Shown here piece by piece: positions 6,169-11,478 of a stretch of DNA of 11,478 nucleotides. The DNA is from CAZPZZ01 sp964591245 (GTDB lineage: Bacteria > Acidobacteriota > Vicinamibacteria > Vicinamibacterales > UBA8438). The translations under genes and the position numbers were made by a program. Each line of letters begins with the position of its first letter. The first letter of the stretch is position 1. The stretch is from contig CAZPZZ010000132.1 in the NCBI GenBank assembly GCA_964591245.1, positions 1 to 11,478 on the forward strand, read 5' to 3'. A model generated the notes under the pieces. That model was not told where the DNA came from. It ran no database searches and saw only the letters and a program-made list of their open reading frames with translations.

Positions 6169-8067
6169 TCAGGCAGCGTTGGCGGCGTGCCCTTCGATGT
6201 ATCGACGGTGCCACAGGGCAACATTGATGAGAGCCCAGAGCACGTGGTTGTGGTTCTTGGCGCGGCGCTGGTGTTCGTCGATCAGCTGATTGATGTAGCC
6301 GAGGTTCATGTGTTCTTGAATCAGTGGTGACCCATTGAGCAGCGTTGTCATATATTCCCGGAGTTCCCCGCGCAACCAGGTTTTCAAGGGAAGGCTGTAG
6401 CCCTGCTTTCCACGTTCAAGGATGAAGGGGGGAAGCACGTCGGCCATCGCCTTGCGATAGATTGCTTTGGTGCGGAGGCCGGGAAAACGCACATCCGAGG
6501 GGATGCGAGCGGCAAATTCGATCAGACGATGGTCGAGAAAGGGTACGCGTACCTCGAGACTTGTTGCCATCGACATCTTGTCGACTTTCATCAACACTGA
6601 GTCCGGCATGGTGAGGCGTAGGTCAACGTAGCACTCGGCCGAAAGTCGATCGACGCCGCCGGCGGCTGTTGCATGGCGCCGAATCGGCTCGAATGGGTCT
6701 CCCCCGAACCGATCGAGGAACGCAGACGTGAAGAGTCGGCGGTCCTGTTCCGCGGATGAGAAGTACTGCCACCGCATGTGGCCTCCATCTGCGGGGAGTG
6801 CTGCACCCTCGACGAATCGCTTCAGCAGGTTTATGGCTCCTTTTTTTTGGGGTTGATCCGGGAGCGAGCCGACCGCTGGTTCGATGAGTAGGCGACGGAG
6901 CGCGCTGGGCACGCGAGCGTAGACCATCTGCTCAAGTTTGGAGGCGATAAACCGGTCGTAGCCGACGAAGACCTCGTCGCCGCCCTCCCCTGACAGACAG
7001 ACCGTCACGTGCTCTCGCGCCTTTTGCGACAGGATGTGAAACGGGAGCGCGGAGAGGTCGGTCATCGGTTCGTCGAGGTGCCAGACGGCATGCTCGATTG
7101 CTTCCGGTGTGATCGGCTCGATCAGGATCTCGTGGTGTTCGGTACCGTAGTGCTGCGCGGCTCGTCTCGCGTGATCCCACTCGCTGAAGGTCTCGTCGGC
7201 GTAGCCGATCGTGAAGCTGGGTAAGGGACGGGTCGTTGCCTCGCGTGCATAGGCGAGGACTGCCGTTGAGTCAAGGCCGCCAGACAGGAAGACGCCGAGC
7301 GGTACGTCAGACATCAGGCGCTGTTCCACCGCTTCGCCAAGCAGTTGCCGGATGGTGCGAACGCACTCTTCCTCAGAGAGGTCTTCTGGGGCGAACTGCA
7401 CGTCCCAGTAGCGCTGCACGTCGAGTTCGCCGTTCCGGATGAGCAACCGGTGCCCGGCAGGTAATTTCTGGATGCCCTGGAACATCGTAGCCGGCGCCGG
7501 TACGAATTCGTACCCCATGTAGTAGTAGAGGGAGTGGAGGTCGACCTCGGCTGTGACGAGGTTGGACGCGAGAATGCCTTTGATCTCCGAACTGAACACC
7601 AGGCGAGAGCCGTTCCAGTGGTAGTAGAGCGGTTTGATGCCGAGCCGGTCGCGTGCCAGCATCAACGTCTGAGCGCTTTGATCCCACACGGCGAAGCCGA
7701 ACTGACCGTCGAGCCAGTCGACGCAATTTGGTCCGTGTTCTTCCCACTCGTGAACGATGACCTCGGTGTCGCACTGTGTCCGGAACTGGTGGCCTTGCTC
7801 GCCGAGCTGGCGTCGACGCGTCTTGTGGTTGTAGATCTCCCCGTTGAAGGCGACCCAGACGGAATTGTCCTCATTGGACATGGGCTGATGCCCGCCTGTG
7901 AGGTCAACAATTTGTAGTCGCCGGGTGCCCAGTCCCACTGGGCCCAGCGCGCTGACCCCGGCATCGTCTGGGCCGCGATGCACGATCGCGCCAAGCATCC
8001 GTTCGATGACGGAGGGGTGAATCTCGGCGTCTGGCCGAGTGTCGAGAACGCCGACGATTCCGCACAT
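6169..8067 (-). CDS. asnB: Glutamine-dependent asparagine synthetase-type amidotransferase (AsnB family)
   Basis: This 632-residue protein has the full two-domain layout. The N-terminal class II glutaminase domain (1 to about 200) begins MCGIVG with catalytic Cys2 and shows HRGPDDAG (30-37), FNGEIYNH (74-81), DTEVIVHEWEE (100-110) and ARDRLGIKPLYY (138-149). The synthetase domain carries the PP-loop SGGLDST (262-268), SGEGGDEVFVGYDR (359-372) and, further on, KVDKMSMATSLEVRVPFLDH. All catalytic motifs are intact. The canonical reaction is ATP-dependent amidation of aspartate using glutamine. In capsule and exopolysaccharide loci, including exosortase-associated ones, related proteins are thought to amidate other acids such as uronic or amino-acid substituents; the true substrate here is unknown. 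A GGAGAG ribosome site lies 10 nt before the ATG. It follows the SDR gene by 54 nt, suggesting one transcript. A run of eight A in the coding strand (6841-6848) encodes part of PQKKG and is a spot to check for sequencing error, although the frame is intact. Confidence 0.93.
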   Translation of the reverse strand: MCGIVGVLDTRPDAEIHPSVIERMLGAIVHRGPDDAGVSALGPVGLGTRRLQIVDLTGGHQPMSNEDNSVWVAFNGEIYNHKTRRRQLGEQGHQFRTQCDTEVIVHEWEEHGPNCVDWLDGQFGFAVWDQSAQTLMLARDRLGIKPLYYHWNGSRLVFSSEIKGILASNLVTAEVDLHSLYYYMGYEFVPAPATMFQGIQKLPAGHRLLIRNGELDVQRYWDVQFAPEDLSEEECVRTIRQLLGEAVEQRLMSDVPLGVFLSGGLDSTAVLAYAREATTRPLPSFTIGYADETFSEWDHARRAAQHYGTEHHEILIEPITPEAIEHAVWHLDEPMTDLSALPFHILSQKAREHVTVCLSGEGGDEVFVGYDRFIASKLEQMVYARVPSALRRLLIEPAVGSLPDQPQKKGAINLLKRFVEGAALPADGGHMRWQYFSSAEQDRRLFTSAFLDRFGGDPFEPIRRHATAAGGVDRLSAECYVDLRLTMPDSVLMKVDKMSMATSLEVRVPFLDHRLIEFAARIPSDVRFPGLRTKAIYRKAMADVLPPFILERGKQGYSLPLKTWLRGELREYMTTLLNGSPLIQEHMNLGYINQLIDEHQRRAKNHNHVLWALINVALWHRRYIEGHAANAA

Positions 8068-8121
8068 GAGGTTCGAACTCTCCGGTCGGCAGGAACCGTG
8101 CGTAGGGCTCGGTAGCCTTGC

Positions 8122-9102
8122 CTATAGATACCCGTGGTCTCGATACCACGCGGCCGTGGTGGCGAGTCCGGTTGACAGGTTTACTGATGGTTCATACCCG
8201 AGGCCCTTACGGGCTTTGTCGATGCTGAACGCACGGTTCTGACGAAACCAATCGGCTCGACGTCGAAAAAGTGGAGGCTCGATTTGCAGCGGCTTGCAGA
8301 GCGTTTCGCAGGCAACTGCGGCGGCCCACAAGGGGCCGAAGGGGAGGTGCACGATGTGCACGTCTCGGCCCATGCTCCGGCCGACGGCGGTGACGAGATC
8401 GTTCAGGGAGTAGTACTGGGCGTCTCCTATGAGATACACCTCTCCGGTTCCCGGGGTGGCCCCGGCAAGCAGGAACGCATCGACCAGGTTGTCGATGTAG
8501 AGCGGGTGATACAAGGTGGTGCCGGATCCGAACATCAAGAAACGCCCGTTTTTGACTCGACGGAACAAGTGGAGAAAACGTGCGGGATCCCCGGGGCCGT
8601 AGATGGCCATTGGTCGGAGGGTGGTGGCTGGCAACCCTTGCGCGACGAGTGACCCGATTTCTTCCTCTCCTTCGTACTTGGTCTGCTGGTAGTAGTCTTC
8701 CGGACAGATAGGGGAGTCTTCGTTGCCTGGTGGAGACTTGATGTCTCCATGGACGCCTTGGGTCGAGCAGTAGACGAATGAGGCGACGCCATGTCGGAGC
8801 GCGGTTTCCCCCACGATACGCGTTCCAGTGGCGTTGACTTCTTTGTATATCTTGTCTGGCAAGTTGATCTGACGAAATACTGCGGCTACGTGATAGACCT
8901 GCTCCACGTTCGCCATGAGTCTGTTCACGGTCGTCCCGTCTGTGACACTTCCGAGGTGTATCTCTGCGCCTAGTTGTTTTAGTTCATCGTGGAAGAGCCC
9001 AGGGGCACTGTCCAGTACCCGCACCGTGTCGCCGCGGTTGAGTAGTCTGCGTACGAGATGGCTGCCGGTGAATCCGGTTCCTCCGGTTACGAGCGTCAAC
9101 AT
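8122..9102 (-). CDS. NAD-dependent epimerase/dehydratase family protein (extended SDR)
   Basis: This 326-residue protein is a normal length for extended short-chain dehydrogenases. The Rossmann motif TGGTGFTGSH (6-15) gives GxxGxxG at Gly7/Gly10/Gly13. Asp31 at the end of the second strand (VRVLDSA) favours NAD over NADP. CSTQGVHG (112-119) supplies the catalytic Ser/Thr, and Tyr138 and Lys142 form the YxxxK pair (YYQQTK). The C-terminal part includes HPLYIDNLVDAF and an end of the type FSIDKARKGLGYEP...WYRDHGYL, common in the 3-beta-hydroxysteroid dehydrogenase-like and sugar-epimerase branches. Likely roles are nucleotide-sugar epimerisation, dehydration or oxidation, given the locus; a sterol or lipid substrate cannot be excluded. 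The start ATG at 9100-9102 gives the family N-terminus (MLTLVTGG) and has AGGGA 9 nt upstream. The open frame continues upstream through the N gap, but that part is not protein-like and was excluded. It is the first gene of the minus-strand block. Confidence 0.92.
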   Translation of the reverse strand: MLTLVTGGTGFTGSHLVRRLLNRGDTVRVLDSAPGLFHDELKQLGAEIHLGSVTDGTTVNRLMANVEQVYHVAAVFRQINLPDKIYKEVNATGTRIVGETALRHGVASFVYCSTQGVHGDIKSPPGNEDSPICPEDYYQQTKYEGEEEIGSLVAQGLPATTLRPMAIYGPGDPARFLHLFRRVKNGRFLMFGSGTTLYHPLYIDNLVDAFLLAGATPGTGEVYLIGDAQYYSLNDLVTAVGRSMGRDVHIVHLPFGPLWAAAVACETLCKPLQIEPPLFRRRADWFRQNRAFSIDKARKGLGYEPSVNLSTGLATTAAWYRDHGYL

Positions 9103-9369
9103 GGTGGAAAGTCCCTGTTCAATACGCTGTTGTGGGACAAATGATAGGCGCGGTGGGTTCGAATTCGTTTGCCGAGTCGCGGTAGGCCGGAAATAGAGCC
9201 CTCGGGCGAACCGGGAATGCCGGATTCGAGACCGGAACGGGCGCAATCCTACCACAGACCATTGGCGCGCTCGCCGCGCGCGTCTCGGTGACCCGTTTTT
9301 GGCCGAGCCAGGTGCATTCCGCACATCGCTCTCGTGTGTCGCTGTCTCACGGGTGGTACGAGGTGCGAG
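9103..9369. other. Upstream region of the minus-strand block, up to the assembly gap
   Basis: No gene is supported in these 267 bases. On the minus strand a TATCAT (9141-9146) could be a -10 element about 40 nt before the SDR start, but I see no -35 match at the right distance. A short TTGT-N3-ACAA dyad (9130-9140) lies just downstream of it. Further out, GC-rich purine/pyrimidine sequence around 9263-9285 shows only low-complexity GCGCGC runs. The promoter of the block should be here or in the gap. Confidence 0.4.
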
Positions 9370-9469
9370 NNNNNNNNNNNNNNNNNNNNNNNNNNNNNNN
9401 NNNNNNNNNNNNNNNNNNNNNNNNNNNNNNNNNNNNNNNNNNNNNNNNNNNNNNNNNNNNNNNNNNNNN
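9370..9469. other. Assembly gap (100 N)
   Basis: Exactly 100 ambiguous bases, the usual placeholder for a gap of unknown size between contigs in a scaffold. Any reading frame that crosses it is meaningless. The linkage of the lipoprotein-like gene to the rest of the locus rests on read-pair or similar scaffolding evidence that is not visible here. Confidence 0.97.
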
Positions 9470-9516
9470 GAGAAACCTTTCATCGGCCTAACGTTCAGCG
9501 TCAGGACTGCCGATAA

Positions 9517-9532
9517 CTGCACTGGAGTGCAG
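9517..9532. promoter_or_regulatory. Perfect 7+2+7 dyad, operator candidate upstream of the FnIII-repeat protein
   Basis: CTGCACTGGAGTGCAG is a perfect inverted repeat of CTGCACT around a GG centre, 54 nt before the ATG at 9587. The form CT-N12-AG is the conserved skeleton of LuxR/LasR-type boxes, but many other dimeric regulators also bind such dyads. It may equally be a small RNA hairpin. The rest of the 9470-9586 leader shows no convincing -35/-10 pair. Confidence 0.35.
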
Positions 9533-9586
9533 GGAACTTCAGATATCGCTGACGCTACGTCCGGTGGCGAGAGTACACCACTGATT

Positions 9587-11308
9587 ATGGGTGCGAGACG
9601 CCATTGTGACCTGTTGTCCCTCGTGTGTGCGGTCCTGCTCTTGGGGACGGCGTGTGAGAGCGAAAAGAGCCGCAATCCGCTCAGTCCCAATATTGCCGGG
9701 CCCATTGAGGGTGTGGTTATTAGCACTCCGCAGCTGATGGTCCCTTCCGAGGCGGGCCTGGTGGCCGTGGCGAGCCAGCCGATGACCATGACTTTCGCCA
9801 ATGGCATGAGCAACGGGGAGCGCCCGGTGTTCTACGAGCTGCAGATAGCCCGCGATTCCGTCTTTCAGGAGCTTGTGCACGGCGCAGGGCAGCTCGCACC
9901 AGATGCGTCGGGACAAACGCAATACCTTGTGCCCGTGCACCTGGAGCCGGAGACAACCTACTACTGGCGAGTGCGTGCGGATGATGGAGCGAATGCCAGC
10001 GTGTTCTCGGTGCCGGGTAGTTTCGACGTCTATACGCCGGTCACCATCGCCGCGCCCGCGGTAGTCTCGCCTGTGAACGGCACCCTACTCGACGGCCGAG
10101 TGGCGACGCTGGTGATCGAGGACGCCGAGATCACAGGCCCGGCGGAGTCCATCCGCTACCGTTTCGAGGTGTCGACGGACAGTGGGTTCGGGACGTTGGT
10201 GACCGAGGCTGAAGTCGACGGCGTGGTGGGGACACCGGTGATGGCGATGGTCGACATGTCGACATCTGCGGCGGCTGGTTCGCTCCGCTCAAGTCAGCTT
10301 GAGTGGGCGGACGTTGCGCGGGCGGTTGATTCGCCTCCGGCGGGTGACTTGGATTGGAATACGACCCACTATTGGCGTGCTCGGGCCACCGCGGTCGCCC
10401 GAGAAGGTCTGGTTATCGGACCCTGGTCTGAGGTGCAGACGTTTACCACGTCCGTCGAACCCGTGATCATCGGGGCACCGCTATTGGCCTCGCCGATTGG
10501 CGGCGTGACAGTTGACAACAATCCTCCCACGTTCGTCGTGACCAACCCTTCCGTTTCCGGTACCAACGGGGCGCTGACGCTCAATGTCCTCATTGCGAGT
10601 GACTCAAACTTTGACAATGTGCTTCACTCGTTCAGCGCTCCGATGAGTGCGGGGGAGACTACTTCGGTCGTAACGGGGGTCGTGCTGGCAGAAGACCAGG
10701 TCTTTTTCTGGCGGGCCTCAGCGACAGATGGAACCACGACCGGCCCTTGGTCTGATGTGCAGTCCTTCCGGACGGTTGCGGCTATACCTCCCCCTGGTCC
10801 AGGTGACGATGACGACGGTGGTGACGACGACGGTGGCGACGACGACGGTGGCGACGACGACGGTGGTGACGACAACGGTGGCGGCGGTGGAAGTGACGAA
10901 CTCGATCTGTCGTCCGTCACGTGGTTGCACTCGAACATCAGTGGATGGGCCCAGACCTCGACCATCACCAGTGTAACGATAAGCTCGTCAAATATTTGTA
11001 TTCGACATACCAAGGCGGGGGCATGGCCGATCGTCACGGTGAACGGGACACCGCTCGAAGGGAATCCTTGGGTCATCGCGAACATCGGAGGACGCTGGTA
11101 CGCGGGTACCTACGAATGGTTGCGTCCCGGCCAAATCTGTAAGGGCATCACCGCGAGCAATATCGGTCCACACATCAAGAAATCGCCGATGGCGAACTGG
11201 GTGCCACGCTCGGGCGAGACTGTGTACTTTGGCGTGAGCACGGGAGCCCGTTTTGGCGGTGGACACGGAGATCAGCGGTCCAATTTCGTGAGAATGACAT
11301 GGCCCTAG
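9587..11308 (+). CDS. Secreted or lipoprotein-like protein with FnIII-like repeats, Gly/Asp linker and an unassigned C-terminal domain
   Basis: With the ATG at 9587 the product has 573 residues. A basic N-terminus and hydrophobic core (residues 9-20) lead to GTAC with Cys23, a plausible though non-ideal lipobox (Gly at -3), followed by a polar ESEKS tail. Three repeats of fibronectin-III type follow. Each has an xxVASDSxF-like strand and ends in Y/F-W-R-x-R/S-A: YYWRVRA (about 125-131), YWRARA (about 261-266) and FFWRAS (about 373-378). WSEVQTF and WSDVQSF follow the last two. A Pro-rich hinge and a Gly/Asp linker (406-435) come next. The last 135 residues form a separate domain with WYAGTYEWLRPGQICKG near the middle, VPRSGETVYFGV near the end and the terminus RMTWP, which I cannot assign to a named family. 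The protein is likely displayed on the cell surface or in the periplasm, perhaps binding carbohydrate; that is inference. The frame remains open upstream through the gap, but the signal sequence fixes the start. The ribosome site is weak (GAGAG 13 nt upstream). Confidence 0.8.
   Translation: MGARRHCDLLSLVCAVLLLGTACESEKSRNPLSPNIAGPIEGVVISTPQLMVPSEAGLVAVASQPMTMTFANGMSNGERPVFYELQIARDSVFQELVHGAGQLAPDASGQTQYLVPVHLEPETTYYWRVRADDGANASVFSVPGSFDVYTPVTIAAPAVVSPVNGTLLDGRVATLVIEDAEITGPAESIRYRFEVSTDSGFGTLVTEAEVDGVVGTPVMAMVDMSTSAAAGSLRSSQLEWADVARAVDSPPAGDLDWNTTHYWRARATAVAREGLVIGPWSEVQTFTTSVEPVIIGAPLLASPIGGVTVDNNPPTFVVTNPSVSGTNGALTLNVLIASDSNFDNVLHSFSAPMSAGETTSVVTGVVLAEDQVFFWRASATDGTTTGPWSDVQSFRTVAAIPPPGPGDDDDGGDDDGGDDDGGDDDGGDDNGGGGGSDELDLSSVTWLHSNISGWAQTSTITSVTISSSNICIRHTKAGAWPIVTVNGTPLEGNPWVIANIGGRWYAGTYEWLRPGQICKGITASNIGPHIKKSPMANWVPRSGETVYFGVSTGARFGGGHGDQRSNFVRMTWP
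10802..10891 (+). repeat. In-frame 15-bp tandem repeat encoding a Gly-Gly-Asp-Asp-Asp linker
   Basis: About five imperfect copies of a 15-bp unit of the form GGTGGCGACGACGAC run in frame and encode repeated GGDDD, ending in DDNGGGGGS. The repeat joins the FnIII-like region to the C-terminal domain. The product is a flexible acidic spacer that could bind calcium weakly. Such nearly identical short units are prone to copy-number change by slippage while keeping the frame, and are also prone to mis-assembly. Confidence 0.9.
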
Positions 11309-11478
11309 TCAGTCCCCCACGCGTGTCATAGAACCGCGCGTTGCCAGGCCGATCCTGCCAGCAGTCGGGCTTGATTCCTAACCAGCCAAACGCGGGAGCA
11401 TTCAAAGCTCGCTCGATGAAGGGGCCTGTTTACTAACCGAGGCGAGTGGATTTGGTGGGGTTGTACCGTCAGCCCGCC

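Noticed and set aside
7373..7774. Arg-rich open frame antisense-shifted within asnB
   Set aside because: A wrong-frame shadow of a complete, motif-intact gene; its composition is not protein-like.
9130..9140. TTGT-N3-ACAA dyad near the SDR gene start
   Set aside because: Only a 4-bp arm, expected by chance; no matching -35 element for the nearby TATCAT.
9299..9586. Upstream in-frame extension of the FnIII-repeat protein
   Set aside because: It runs through the N gap, and the ATG at 9587 is directly followed by a signal sequence.
9103..9813. Upstream in-frame extension of the SDR gene through the N gap
   Set aside because: The gap makes the frame arbitrary, the extension does not resemble protein, and the Rossmann motif begins right at the internal ATG at 9102.
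10624..11085. Minus-strand frame with a Ser/Pro repeat opposite the Gly/Asp linker
   Set aside because: The Ser-Pro repeat is only the reverse complement of the tandem repeat; the plus-strand gene has clear domains.
11175..11405. Minus-strand frame with a reading containing FGWLGIKPDCWQD, entering from the right end
   Set aside because: It starts only at TTG, has a stop just upstream, overlaps the end of the FnIII-repeat gene and matches no family I know. The remaining 11309-11478 region has no supported gene.
1..11478. CRISPR array, tRNA, rRNA, insertion sequence, phage or toxin-antitoxin genes
   Set aside because: No regularly spaced repeats, cloverleaf-type sequence, transposase motifs or terminal inverted repeats were seen in the readable sequence.

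Overview
The window looks like part of an exopolysaccharide or surface-glycan locus from a moderately GC-rich, Gram-negative-type environmental bacterium. The gene families and the style of the C-terminal domain of the last protein are compatible with Acidobacteriota or a similar group, but nothing here fixes the taxonomy. A run of exactly 100 N at 9370-9469 marks a scaffold join, so this is a draft or metagenome assembly.

Left block, plus strand (1-3971): the C-terminal tail of a probable glycosyltransferase is followed by four tightly packed genes. These are an SGNH/GDSL hydrolase-like protein with an N-terminal membrane anchor, an SxtJ-type small membrane protein, a 52-residue DUF5989/SxtK-type membrane peptide, and a full-length NodU/TobZ/CmcH-type O-carbamoyltransferase. 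Junctions are very short (9 nt, 3 nt, 0 nt, then 102 nt), so they are very likely co-transcribed. The inferred role is O-carbamoylation of a sugar or lipid-linked glycan at the inner membrane.

Middle block, minus strand (9102 down to 4089, convergent with the first): an extended SDR (NAD-dependent epimerase/dehydratase-like), a glutamine-dependent asparagine-synthetase-type amidotransferase (AsnB), a left-handed beta-helix (hexapeptide) acyltransferase, and a membrane-anchored PD40/TolB-like beta-propeller. These look like sugar-modifying and glycan-decorating functions plus an envelope protein. There is an internal promoter candidate before the acyltransferase and another before the propeller gene. 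The two blocks meet tail to tail at 3972-4088, where two short hairpins occur.

Right block, plus strand (9470-11308): after the gap, a secreted or lipoprotein-like protein has three fibronectin-III-like repeats, a Gly/Asp tandem-repeat linker and a C-terminal domain I cannot assign. A perfect 7+2+7 dyad (CT-N12-AG form) lies 54 nt upstream of its start. The order and distance between the SDR gene and this gene depend on the scaffold join. The last 170 bases hold no gene that I can support.

Taken together, the window encodes three chemically different decorations (carbamoyl, acyl, amide) around a glycan locus. The most distinctive part is the SGNH-SxtJ-DUF5989-carbamoyltransferase cassette, whose two small membrane proteins have no firmly established function.
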